A stretch of DNA of 64,000 nt from Bradyrhizobium lablabi. Its GTDB lineage: Bacteria > Pseudomonadota > Alphaproteobacteria > Rhizobiales > Xanthobacteraceae. The translations under genes and the position numbers were made by a program. This document shows positions 17,698 through 25,817 of this stretch, in pieces (position 1 is the first letter of the stretch; each line of letters opens with the position of its first letter). The stretch covers positions 1,612,001 to 1,676,000 of the forward strand of contig NZ_LT670844.1 in the NCBI RefSeq assembly GCF_900141755.1, written 5' to 3'. The notes beneath the pieces were generated by a model. It saw nothing but the letters and a program-made list of their open reading frames with translations. It ran no database searches and was not told where the DNA came from.

Positions 17698-19653
17698 TTA
17701 CCTCACCGCTGTCCGCTTCGGTTCGACGATCTCGAACATGCGCGGGAATTCGTCCATCAGGTCCATCAGCTCGGCAAGGCGCGTCGCGTTACCGGTGACT
17801 TTTACCTTGCCGCTCGCCACCGCTTCCGGAAACGACGTCTGTTTTGCGATGACCTCGTCCAACGTGGCGCGCGCCAGCGTGAAGCTGGCGTCGGCCCCCG
17901 CTGCCTGCGCGCCTTCGACATAGCTCAGCGCGCAATTCTCCAGCGTGAGAACAAAACGCTCGCCCGTATCCGTAAAACTCCAATTCAGCACGATGTGCTT
18001 GCCTTCGGCCTTCGGGCCGTTGAGGCGGACGCCGAGCAGGTCCCATATTTGCCTGGTGCGCAGCGCCGCCAGCGTTTCACGCGACATCGCCGGCATCGGC
18101 GGCGCTTTCGGCATGCCCTGCCGCAATTCCTGCGCGCCGAACAGATAGGCGTTGCGCCAGGTCGCGCTCTCCGCGGCATAGCCGAGCTGCTCGAAACTAT
18201 CGGCGAGCAGCGCGCGGGCAGACTGATTGTCGGGCTCGGCGAACACCAGATGGCTCAACGCTTGCGCCACGAAGCGGAATTCGCCCTTGGCAAAATCCGC
18301 CCGTGCGCGCGCAAGGATCGCGTCCGCGCCGCCCATATATTCGACATACTTTTTGCCGCTCTCGACCGGCGGCAGCGGATCGAGATTGACCGGATTGGCG
18401 TCGTACCAACCGAGATATTTCTGATAGACCGCCTTCACATTGTGCCGGATGTGACCGTAATAGCCGCGTCCATGCCACGCGCCTTCGAGACCGGCCGGCA
18501 GCTTTATCGTCTCCGCGATTTCGCTCGCCGTCAGCCCGTGATTCATCAGGCGGATGGTCTGGTCATGGGCGAATTTATAGAGATCGCGCTGCTGGCGAAT
18601 CATTTTGTCGATGCGCTCTTTGCCCCACACCGGCCAGTGATGCTGGCCGCACATGGCGTCGGCCTTGCCGCCCCACATCTGCAAGGCCTCGCCGAGATAT
18701 TTCGACCAGACCAGCGCATCGCGGACGTCGGCGCCGCGGAACGGCAATAGATTATGGAAATTATGCGTGCAGTTTTCCGCGAGATTGAGCAGCTTGTAGC
18801 GCGGAATGAAAAAATGCATCTCCGCCGGCGCCTCGCTGTTCGGCGCCATCTGGAATTCGAATTCGACCCCGTCGATGACGCGCTTGTCTCCGGTCGCCAT
18901 GATGAGATCGGTCGGGCGCAGCAGCTTGACCGAGCCCGCCGCGATCGACTTGCCTAACCCATTGTCGACCTGCCCGCGCGGACCCTTGGCGAGGAACGGC
19001 CCGAACTGATATTGCGCACGCCGCAGCATCGCCGGCCCGGCGATGATGTTTTCCGACACCGCATGCTCCATGAAGAGATTGGGCGCGATGATCGGAATGC
19101 GTCCGTCCGCCAGCGCCTCGTCGTCGAGCACGCCGCGGGCGCCGCCATAATGGTCCACATGGGTGTGCGTGAAGATGACGGCGGCCACCGGGCGTTTGCC
19201 GCGATGCCTGAAATAGAGCTCCAGCGCGGCGCGCGCGCCTTCGATCGAGGTCAGCGTGTCGACCACGATCACGCCGTTGTCGCCCTCGATCAGCGTCATG
19301 TTGGCGATGTCGAGCCCGCGGACTTGATAGACCCCGGGCAGCACCTCGAACAACCCGTGGTGCATATTGAGGCGCGACTGCCGCCACAGGCTCGGGTTCA
19401 CCGTCGGCGGCGCCTTTTCTTCGGAAAGAAAGCCGTAGGGCTCGAGGCTCCAGACCACCCTGCCTTGCGCGTTGGTGATCTTCGCGTTTTCCAGCGTGCC
19501 CAAAAAGCCGCGCGATGCATCATCGAAATCGGCGGTGTCGGAGAACGGCAGCGCTTTCAGCATCGCGGCCTGTTGCGCGATCACGGATGCCGAGGCTTCC
19601 TTGGCGCTGTCCTTTGCTTCGTTCGGCGCTACGCCTGTGCTAGCCTGGATCAT
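17698..19653 (-). CDS. Alkylsulfatase (SdsA-type metallo-beta-lactamase fold)
   Basis: 651 residues. The metallo-beta-lactamase domain holds the zinc motif HTHVDH at about residues 163-168, EHAVSENIIAGPAMLRR and NCTHNFHNLLPFRGADVRDA. It is followed by the alkylsulfatase dimerisation domain (AHDQTIRLMNHGLTASEIAE, GYYGHIRHNVKAVYQKYLGWYD) and a C-terminal SCP2-like lipid-binding domain (LNWSFTDTGERFVLTLENC). It cleaves alkyl sulfates to alcohol and sulfate. The start is ATG 19653 (MIQAST): GGAGG sits six bases upstream, whereas ATG 19659 overlaps that GGAGG too closely. No export signal is evident, unlike secreted SdsA1. Confidence 0.9.
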   Translation of the reverse strand: MIQASTGVAPNEAKDSAKEASASVIAQQAAMLKALPFSDTADFDDASRGFLGTLENAKITNAQGRVVWSLEPYGFLSEEKAPPTVNPSLWRQSRLNMHHGLFEVLPGVYQVRGLDIANMTLIEGDNGVIVVDTLTSIEGARAALELYFRHRGKRPVAAVIFTHTHVDHYGGARGVLDDEALADGRIPIIAPNLFMEHAVSENIIAGPAMLRRAQYQFGPFLAKGPRGQVDNGLGKSIAAGSVKLLRPTDLIMATGDKRVIDGVEFEFQMAPNSEAPAEMHFFIPRYKLLNLAENCTHNFHNLLPFRGADVRDALVWSKYLGEALQMWGGKADAMCGQHHWPVWGKERIDKMIRQQRDLYKFAHDQTIRLMNHGLTASEIAETIKLPAGLEGAWHGRGYYGHIRHNVKAVYQKYLGWYDANPVNLDPLPPVESGKKYVEYMGGADAILARARADFAKGEFRFVAQALSHLVFAEPDNQSARALLADSFEQLGYAAESATWRNAYLFGAQELRQGMPKAPPMPAMSRETLAALRTRQIWDLLGVRLNGPKAEGKHIVLNWSFTDTGERFVLTLENCALSYVEGAQAAGADASFTLARATLDEVIAKQTSFPEAVASGKVKVTGNATRLAELMDLMDEFPRMFEIVEPKRTAVR

Positions 19654-19771
19654 CGGCATCCTCCACTGTCTGCTTCTTAGAGACTCATTTAATCGCATCC
19701 CGATATCGATTACCATCCGCTCAATTGCGGCCGATGACCATCAAGGTTCACATGCCGCGAAAGGGGAGGGA

Positions 19772-19951
19772 ATGATGAGCCATGCGAGAGCGCCGTTTGC
19801 CTTTATCGCCAGCCTTGTCGCGGTGCTGCTCGCCGCACCTCCGTGCGCGCATGCGGAGAGCCCCTATCCTGTTCGCCCGATCCATATCATCGTGCCCTAT
19901 CCCGCGGGCGGCATCGTCGACATCGTTGCGCGTGCCGTGGCTTCGACGGTT
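19772..19951 (+). pseudogene. TctC/Bug-family solute-binding protein, only the first 60 codons remain
   Basis: ATG 19772 with AAGGGGAGGGA upstream encodes a good signal peptide (FAFIASLVAVLLAAPPCAHA) and then the Bug-family start YPVRPIHIIVPYPAGGIVDIVARAVA. The family is about 320 residues long, but here homology ends at codon 60 and the frame passes into a palindromic repeat before stopping at 20035. The rest of the gene is absent, so this is a deletion remnant whose expression signals survive. Confidence 0.8.
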
Positions 19952-19954
19952 TTG

Positions 19955-20130
19955 CCATCATTGCGAGGAGAAAAGGGTGGCCCGACTTCACCTCGCCCCG
20001 CTTGCGGGGAGAGGTCGGCGCAAAGCGCCGGGTGAGGGGGACTCTCCACGCGCATCCATGTTCGGAAATTGCGGAAGCAGCCCCTCACCCCAACCCTCTC
20101 CCCGCGAAGAGCGGGGAGAGGGAGAAGTGG
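19955..20130. repeat. Compound palindromic repeat at the break of the tctC remnant
   Basis: Left part has CCCCGCTTGCGGGG and GGTGAGGGGG; right part has CCCCTCACCCC and CTCTCCCCGC, then GCGGGGAGAG. The two parts are inverted copies around a spacer, so the whole folds back on itself. It begins with ATCATTGCGAGGAG, similar to the ends of the hairpins at 21950 and 42018. Replaces the lost 3' end of the tctC-like gene. Confidence 0.75.
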
Positions 20131-20134
20131 ACAC

Positions 20135-21139
20135 TCACTTCTTCATCTTGCTGGCGTCCATCTTGACCGACGTATCCAGCATCCTGTTCGTGAACGCGGT
20201 TTGCACATCGAACGGCTTTTCCATGCCGAGATAGGTCTGCACCAGTTCGTAGTCCTTTTTCATCCGCTCGCCGTCGATCCAGCCCAGCGCCTTGGTCGTG
20301 GTAAAGTCATCGGTCATCAGGAATTTGATGCGTTCCCACTGGCGCTCCTGGTTCTCCTTGTCGAGGCCCGACACGGAATCGAGCAGCGCCTTCAGGCAAG
20401 GAGCGACATCGGCGACGCAGGCGGCGAACGCTTTCTGGCTGATTTTTACAAACTCCTCGACGAGTTTCGGGTTCTTCTCCAGGAACGCGCCATTCACGAT
20501 CAGCGAATTGCCGTATGGATTTAAGCCAATGTCCTTCCAGTTGACATGGCCGAGATCACTGCCGAACTCGATCACCTTAAGGTCATGCTCGTTGTAGAAA
20601 TCGCTGATGATATCGACGGTGTGGCTCTTGAGCGCGGCGATCTTCGCGGTCGGCCCGACATTGACGAAATTCACCGAGTCAGCCGCGATGCCGGCGGCCT
20701 TGGCGAAGGCCGGCCACATCACGCGCGAGGCATCGCCCGGCGGATTGCCGATCTTGTGACCGGGAAAATCCTTCGGCCCATTCACGCCATAGCTCTTCAG
20801 CCAATAAAAAGTTTGCCCGGTATTGGCGTAGATGCTCATCAGCGCCACGACGTCGGCGCCCTTGCTGCGCGCCACCAGCATGGTCGCGAGATCGGCGATC
20901 CCGAACGGCGAGCCGCCGGAGCCGACCTTCAGGGATGACACCCCCGAGCCCTTGCCGGTCTCGATGGTGAGATCGATGCCGGCCTTCTCATACCATCCCT
21001 GCGCCTTGGCGTAATAAAACGGCGAATGGTCGGCGGTCGGTGTCCAGTTCAAAATCAGATTGACGGACTCGCCGGCGTGAGAAGGAATGGAAGGCGCAAC
21101 GAGCGCGAGCGCCAGCCCCGCAATTCTCAGACACTTCAT
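20135..21139 (-). CDS. NMT1/THI5-like ABC transporter substrate-binding protein
   Basis: 334 residues with signal peptide (MKCLRIAGLALALVAPSIPSHA) and an NMT1/SsuA fold: NLILNWTPTADHSPFYYAKAQGWYEKAGIDL, IGNPPGDASRVMWPAFAKAAGI, ALKSHTVDIISDFYNEHD. Members bind hydroxymethylpyrimidines, nitrate, taurine or alkanesulfonates; the LNWTPTADHSPFYYA start resembles the pyrimidine branch. GAGGAGGG about 5 bases before ATG 21139 fixes the start. Its permease and ATPase are encoded at 22110 and 25814 across the TetR gene, and it is read divergently from that gene. Confidence 0.88.
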   Translation of the reverse strand: MKCLRIAGLALALVAPSIPSHAGESVNLILNWTPTADHSPFYYAKAQGWYEKAGIDLTIETGKGSGVSSLKVGSGGSPFGIADLATMLVARSKGADVVALMSIYANTGQTFYWLKSYGVNGPKDFPGHKIGNPPGDASRVMWPAFAKAAGIAADSVNFVNVGPTAKIAALKSHTVDIISDFYNEHDLKVIEFGSDLGHVNWKDIGLNPYGNSLIVNGAFLEKNPKLVEEFVKISQKAFAACVADVAPCLKALLDSVSGLDKENQERQWERIKFLMTDDFTTTKALGWIDGERMKKDYELVQTYLGMEKPFDVQTAFTNRMLDTSVKMDASKMKK

Positions 21140-21238
21140 CGCAGCCCTCCTCGCTTGCGGGTCGTGCGAACTGGCCCAAACAGCCTTGTCGTTGCGCGTC
21201 CGCCGGTCTACCAATGCAACAAGGGACGGACCGAATTG

Positions 21239-21254
21239 TCAACTGTCTGGTTGG
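21239..21254. promoter_or_regulatory. Candidate TetR operator in front of the TetR gene
   Basis: TCAACTG-TC-TGGTTGG, an imperfect 7-2-7 palindrome ending three bases before ATG 21257. It matches the perfect site at 22021-22036 at 11 of 16 positions (TCAAC at the left, TGGTTG at the right). Binding here would block the regulator's own start and lies in the shared region with the divergent binding-protein gene. Confidence 0.55.
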
Positions 21255-21256
21255 AA

Positions 21257-21937
21257 ATGCCCAAACAACGATCAACCAAACAACGATCCACCAAAGAGCG
21301 ATCCAATGGCGCCGCGAAGCCGCAGCGGCGCGATCCGGCCGCCACCCGCAACAAGCTGTTGACCGCGGCGCGCCGCGAATTTGCGAAAAACGGCCTTGCC
21401 GGTGCGCGGGTCGATGAAATCGCCGAGCGTGCCGGCGTCAACAAGCAGCTGGTCTATCATTATTTCGGCGACAAGGACGCGCTCTATCTTGCGGTACTGG
21501 AATGGGTCTATGAGGAAATCCGCACCCAGGAGCGCAAGCTCAACCTGGAAGGCCTGCCGCCGGAACGGGCGATCAAGAAGCTGATCGAAAGCTCGTTCGA
21601 CCACCTCGCGCTCCACCCCGATTTCATCGTGCTGCTCAACGACGAGAACCGCAATGGCGCGAGGCATGTGCGCGCCTCACCGAGGATCGAGGACATGCAT
21701 TCGCCCTTGGTCAGCATGGTCTCGAAGATCCTCAAGGAGGGCGTGCGGGCCGGCACTTTCCGCAGGGGCATCAACCCGGTGCATCTCTATATCTCGATCG
21801 CGGGATTGAGCTATTTTTTCTTTTCCAACACGCCGACATTGTCGGCGATTTTTGGCAAGGACCTGTCGAGCGTCGCGGCCAAACGCGCGCGCCGCAAGCA
21901 CGTGGTCGATCTGGTGATGCAGGCGTTGCGGCCGTGA
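21257..21937 (+). CDS. TetR-family transcriptional regulator
   Basis: 226 residues. After a basic leader encoded by three tandem 15-base units (KQRST KQRST KERSN) comes the TetR helix-turn-helix, residues about 27-75: ATRNKLLTAARREFAKNGL, GARVDEIAERAGVNKQLVYHYFGDKDALY. The C-terminal ligand domain includes HPDFIVLLNDENRNGARHV. The fold, spacing and the putative operator resemble RutR, the pyrimidine-sensing TetR, but the effector here is unknown. Likely controls the binding-protein gene on its left and the operon on its right. Confidence 0.85.
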   Translation: MPKQRSTKQRSTKERSNGAAKPQRRDPAATRNKLLTAARREFAKNGLAGARVDEIAERAGVNKQLVYHYFGDKDALYLAVLEWVYEEIRTQERKLNLEGLPPERAIKKLIESSFDHLALHPDFIVLLNDENRNGARHVRASPRIEDMHSPLVSMVSKILKEGVRAGTFRRGINPVHLYISIAGLSYFFFSNTPTLSAIFGKDLSSVAAKRARRKHVVDLVMQALRP

Positions 21938-21949
21938 TGGATGGCTCCC

Positions 21950-22008
21950 CGTCATTGCGAGCCAACGGGGCGCGCGTTCGCGCGACCCGTTGGCTCCTCG
22001 CAATGACG
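21950..22008. repeat. Long hairpin after the TetR gene
   Basis: CGTCATTGCGAG-CCAACGG, then a CGCGCGTTCGCGCG core, and CCGTTGG-CTCCTCGCAATGACG: nearly the whole 59 bases self-pair. The same end sequence with a short core is at 42018-42051. Probably a REP-like element; it may also terminate the TetR transcript. Confidence 0.8.
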
Positions 22009-22020
22009 ATTTTTTCACAA

Positions 22021-22036
22021 TCAACCAGATGGTTGA
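22021..22036. promoter_or_regulatory. Perfect TetR-type operator before the permease operon
   Basis: TCAACCA-GA-TGGTTGA, a perfect 7-2-7 palindrome about 75-90 bases before the permease start. The layout resembles the RutR operator TTGACCAnnTGGTCAA. A second copy of the right arm may be the nearby AGATGGTACC. Together with 21239-21254 it links the TetR gene and this operon. Confidence 0.65.
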
Positions 22037-22109
22037 AAGACAGATGGTACCGCGATACAATACGTCTACCTGCTCCGGCTGAGAAGCCAGCGCACAATTG
22101 GAGAGCACA

Positions 22110-22880
22110 TTGTCCGAAGCCAAAATGCGCCCGGCAAAATCCTTTGCGATCATCCTGATCGTGCATCTTGCCGTGATCGTGCTGTGGCAGGTTCTGGTCG
22201 ACGCCTTTCATGTACCAAAGTTCATCCTGCCGTCGCCGCTCGCGACCGTCGCAACGTTGAGTTCAGCAAAATACGCATGGCTTTCCAACCTCGCCGTCAC
22301 GGCCGTGGAAATCCTCGGCGGCTTTTGCCTCGGCGCTTTGGTCGGCGTCGCGCTGGCGGTGGTGTTCTGCTGGTCGCCGCTGGTGAGCCTGTTGCTGCTG
22401 CCGCTGTTCGTTACGCTCAATATGATCCCGAAGGTAGCGCTCGGCCCGCTATTCATCGTCTGGTTCAGCTACGGTATTTTTGCCAATATCCTGATCACGT
22501 TCAGCATCTGCTTTTTCCCGATCCTGTTGACCACCGCGCGCGGCTTGAGCGAGGTCGAGCCTGACTTGCTCGATCTCGTAAAATCATTGCGCGGCTCGCG
22601 CTGGATCTTGTTTCGCAAAATCCAGCTGCCGGGCGCGCTGCCTTACGTGTTTTCCGGCATGAAGGTCGGGGCCATCCTGGCGGTCGCCGGCGCCATCGTC
22701 GGCGAGTTCATCGCCAGCGAGCGCGGGCTCGGCTATCTCATGATCCAGGTGCAGTCCTCGCTCGATACGCCAGCGATGGTGATGGCGGTCGTGCTTCTGA
22801 CCCTGCTCGGGGTCACGCTTTACGGCCTGGTGCTCGCCTTTGAGCGATTGTTCGTGATCAGGGACGTGCGGCTGCAATGA
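22110..22880 (+). CDS. SsuC/ThiX-type ABC permease
   Basis: 256 residues, about six membrane segments and the binding-protein-dependent permease loop EVEPDLLDLVKSLRGSRWILFRKIQLPGALPYVFSGMKVG. Start assigned to TTG 22110, which has GGAG seven to ten bases upstream; TTG 22098 and ATG 22125 are possible alternatives. Channel subunit for the binding protein at 20135-21139 and the ATPase at 25814. Its stop overlaps the next start by four bases. Confidence 0.88.
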   Translation: MSEAKMRPAKSFAIILIVHLAVIVLWQVLVDAFHVPKFILPSPLATVATLSSAKYAWLSNLAVTAVEILGGFCLGALVGVALAVVFCWSPLVSLLLLPLFVTLNMIPKVALGPLFIVWFSYGIFANILITFSICFFPILLTTARGLSEVEPDLLDLVKSLRGSRWILFRKIQLPGALPYVFSGMKVGAILAVAGAIVGEFIASERGLGYLMIQVQSSLDTPAMVMAVVLLTLLGVTLYGLVLAFERLFVIRDVRLQ

Positions 22881-23935
22881 CAAAACAGGGAAGAAACATG
22901 CTGCTCATGCGCGACAAACTGCCGGAAACGATCAATGATGTCACGGCGCTCGACGAGTTGCTGTGCCGGCCGAGCCAGGCCCTGATCGACGACCTGCAAA
23001 AGCTCGACGGCGACATCATGATCCTCGGCGTCGCCGGCAAGATGGGACCGACGCTGGCGGGCCTTGCGAAAAACACCCTGCCCGACCGCCGCATCATCGG
23101 CGTCGCGCGCTTCAGCGACGCAAGCGTGAAAGACAGGTTAGAGGCGCGCGGGATCGAAACCATCCATTGCGACCTGCTCGATGAATCCGCCATCAAGGCA
23201 TTACCGAAATCGCAAAACGTCGTGTTCATGGCCGGACGCAAATTCGGCGCGGAGGGCGATCTGTCGTTGACCTGGGCGATGAATGCGCACGTTCCTGCCC
23301 TTGTCGCGCAGGCATTTTGTCAGTCGCGGATCGTGGCGTTCTCGACCGGCTGCGTTTATCCCTTCGTGCCGGTGAACGGCAAGGGGGCGAGCGAGGATCT
23401 TGCGCCCAATCCGCCCGGCGAATACGCGCAATCCTGTGTCGGGCGCGAGCGCATGTTCGAATATTTTTCGCGCAAATACAAAACGCCCGGCCGGTTGTTT
23501 CGGCTGAACTACGCGATCGACATGCGCTACGGCGTGCTGCACGACATCGCGACCAAAATCCTCCAGGGCAAGCCGATCGACGTCAGCCTCGGCCATGTCA
23601 ATTTCATCTGGCAGGGCGATGCCTCGGCGCAGGCGTTGCGCTGTCTTGCGCATTGCGACACGCCGACCTCGCCGATCAATGTCAGCGGCCACGAAATTCT
23701 TCGCGTGCGCGATCTCGCGGCAAAATTAGGCACGATGCTCGGCCGCGAGCCGATCATCGTCGGCCGCGAAGAACCGACGGCGTGGCTCACCGACACCTCG
23801 CGGGCCACAAGAATGTTCGGGCTGCCGATCGTCGACACCGAGCGATTGATCGCCTGGACTGCGGATTGGGTCGCGCGATCAATGCCGAGTTTGGGCAAAC
23901 CGACAAAATACGAGGTGCGCGATGGCCGATATTGA
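22877..23935 (+). CDS. NAD-dependent epimerase/dehydratase-like (extended SDR) protein
   Basis: 352 residues. The Rossmann loop is ILGVAGKMGPTLAGLAKN (about residues 47-64), followed by NVVFMAGRKFGAE and the strand VAFSTGCVYPFVPV. Where classical SDRs have YxxxK this protein has EYAQSCVGRERM: the tyrosine is kept but the lysine position is Cys. So ordinary SDR proton relay is doubtful and it may bind nucleotide-sugars or act as another kind of oxidoreductase. ATG 22877 overlaps the permease stop (ATGA); ATG 22898 with GGGAAG upstream is an alternative. Its end overlaps the next gene by 14 bases. Confidence 0.8.
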   Translation: MTKQGRNMLLMRDKLPETINDVTALDELLCRPSQALIDDLQKLDGDIMILGVAGKMGPTLAGLAKNTLPDRRIIGVARFSDASVKDRLEARGIETIHCDLLDESAIKALPKSQNVVFMAGRKFGAEGDLSLTWAMNAHVPALVAQAFCQSRIVAFSTGCVYPFVPVNGKGASEDLAPNPPGEYAQSCVGRERMFEYFSRKYKTPGRLFRLNYAIDMRYGVLHDIATKILQGKPIDVSLGHVNFIWQGDASAQALRCLAHCDTPTSPINVSGHEILRVRDLAAKLGTMLGREPIIVGREEPTAWLTDTSRATRMFGLPIVDTERLIAWTADWVARSMPSLGKPTKYEVRDGRY

Positions 23936-24749
23936 TCAGTTTGCAACCGTAGAGCTCGGCAGCGACGACGCGCGTGCGGGGCTGATGCTGTCGGCGGAAG
24001 CCAACTGGAATCAGAACGAGGCCGACTGGCGGTTGTTCTTGAAGGAGGGAACCGTGTTCGGCGTGCGCGACAGGGATCGCCGCCTGATCGCTACCGCGGC
24101 GCTGTTGCCCTACACTTCGGCCAATGCCTGGATCAGCATGGTGCTGGTGACGGCGAACTGGCGCCGCCACGGACTTGCGACCAGGCTGGTCGATACCTGT
24201 CTCGATACCGCCACGAAGCGAGGCCTTACCTGCTGGCTCGACGCGACGCCGGCGGGCGCCGCAGTCTATGGGCCGCTTGGATTTACGCCGACCCTGCAAT
24301 TGCGGCGGTTGCGTCGGGAGAATTCACCGCAAGCCGGAACGTCCCGGCTGCTATCGACCTGTAACCTGGCGGAATTGATCGCGCGCGACACCAGCGCCAT
24401 GGGTTTTGATCGCAGCGTCTTGCTGACCGAGCTTGCCGGACGGCCCGGCTCGCGATTGCTATCCAGCGGCGATGCGGTCGCGCTGGTCCGCGACGGGCGC
24501 AAGGCGCGGCATATCGGCCCCTTGTTCGCATCCGCGCCGGATCAGGCGATCGCGATGGTCGAGGTGATCGCGCGATCCGAGGCAGGGCCTTGGCTGATCG
24601 ATGCCGTCAACGGACAACAAGAATTTCTGAAAGGCCTGACCGGCTCGGGCTGGATCGTCGAGCGGCCCTATCAGCGCATGCGGTTTGGCCGCGCAACGAC
24701 GCGCGCGGAAACGCTGCCGTTTGCCGTCGCCGGCCCGGAATATGGATGA
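23922..24749 (+). CDS. GNAT-family N-acetyltransferase
   Basis: 275 residues. The N-terminal GNAT core has LMLSAEANWNQNEADWRLFL, VFGVRDRDRRLIATAALLPY and the acetyl-CoA loop VLVTANWRRHGLATRLVDT. The second half (SAMGFDRSVLLTELAGRPGSRLL onward) is a further domain found in GNATs of the ELAC/eis-like two-domain layout. Acceptor unknown. Embedded in the TetR-controlled operon, overlapping the gene before it and 12 bases from the one after, so it should act on the same metabolite. Confidence 0.85.
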   Translation: MADIDQFATVELGSDDARAGLMLSAEANWNQNEADWRLFLKEGTVFGVRDRDRRLIATAALLPYTSANAWISMVLVTANWRRHGLATRLVDTCLDTATKRGLTCWLDATPAGAAVYGPLGFTPTLQLRRLRRENSPQAGTSRLLSTCNLAELIARDTSAMGFDRSVLLTELAGRPGSRLLSSGDAVALVRDGRKARHIGPLFASAPDQAIAMVEVIARSEAGPWLIDAVNGQQEFLKGLTGSGWIVERPYQRMRFGRATTRAETLPFAVAGPEYG

Positions 24750-24761
24750 GGGATCGCCGCC

Positions 24762-25817
24762 ATGCATCATAGCGAGATGAAATCCGAGGTGCGCCGCCTG
24801 ATCGCCGACGGCACGGTACTCCCCGCGCATCCGCTGGCGCTCGACGCCAGCCGCAAGCTCGACAAAGTTCATCAGCGCGCGCTCACGCGTTATTACATCG
24901 ACGCCGGCGCCGGCGGGCTGGCCGTCGGCGTCCATACCACGCAATTTGCGATCCGCGACGTCGGCCTCTACAAGCCGGTGCTGGAGTTGGCCGCGGAGAC
25001 CGCGGCGGACTGGACCAAGCGGCCGCTGGCGATGGTCGCGGGCCTCGCCGGCCCGACGGCCCAGGCTGTGTCCGAGGCGAAGATCGCACTCGGGATCGGC
25101 TATCATGCGGGATTGCTCAGCCTGGCCGCGATGAAGACGGCTTCCGAAGACGAGATCATCGGTCATTGCAGGGCCGTCGCGCGCGAAATCCCGCTGGTCG
25201 GGTTTTATCTGCAGCCGGCGGTCGGCGGCGTCATCCTCAGCGCCGACTTCTGGCGGCGCTTTGCGGGCATTGAAAATGTCATCGCGATAAAGATCGCGCC
25301 GTTCAACCGCTACCGCACGCTCGATGTCTTGCGCGGCGTAGCCGCCGCCGGCGCGCTCGACCGCATCGCGCTCTATACCGGCAACGACGACCACATCCTG
25401 CTCGATCTCGTGCTGCCGTTCGATCTGCGCGACCAGGGCGTCACCACGCGGGCCTATTTCCGCGGCGGCCTGCTCGGCCACTGGTCGGTGTGGACGGCGA
25501 GCGCCATAAAACAATTCGAGATGTGTCGCGCGGCACGGGGCAAGGACGCCTTGCCTGCCGATCTGCTGGCGCTCGATGCCCGCGTCACCGATTGCAACAG
25601 CGCGTTCTTCGACGTCGCCAACAATTTTCACGGCTGCATCGCCGGCTGCCACGAAATCCTGCGGCGGCAGGGGCTCATGGAGGGCATCTGGTGTCTCGAT
25701 CCCGATGAGGGCCTAAGCCCCGGCCAGCTGCAGGAGATTGGCCGCGTCTGCCGCGAGCACGCCGATCTCAGCGACGACGCCTTTGTCGCCGAGAATCTGC
25801 AGAAATGGCTTGCATGA
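24762..25817 (+). CDS. Dihydrodipicolinate-synthase-family aldolase/lyase
   Basis: 351 residues, longer than DapA (about 290). A (beta/alpha)8 Schiff-base lyase: the lysine lies in ENVIAIKIAPFNRY (Lys about 177) and the partner tyrosine in LVGFYLQPAVGG (Tyr about 149). The active-site lysine is present, so lyase chemistry on a 2-oxo acid is plausible, but the substrate loops differ from DapA (YLQPAV instead of YNVPGRT). No lysine-biosynthesis genes are near, which makes a catabolic role in this transport operon more likely. Confidence 0.85.
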   Translation: MHHSEMKSEVRRLIADGTVLPAHPLALDASRKLDKVHQRALTRYYIDAGAGGLAVGVHTTQFAIRDVGLYKPVLELAAETAADWTKRPLAMVAGLAGPTAQAVSEAKIALGIGYHAGLLSLAAMKTASEDEIIGHCRAVAREIPLVGFYLQPAVGGVILSADFWRRFAGIENVIAIKIAPFNRYRTLDVLRGVAAAGALDRIALYTGNDDHILLDLVLPFDLRDQGVTTRAYFRGGLLGHWSVWTASAIKQFEMCRAARGKDALPADLLALDARVTDCNSAFFDVANNFHGCIAGCHEILRRQGLMEGIWCLDPDEGLSPGQLQEIGRVCREHADLSDDAFVAENLQKWLA

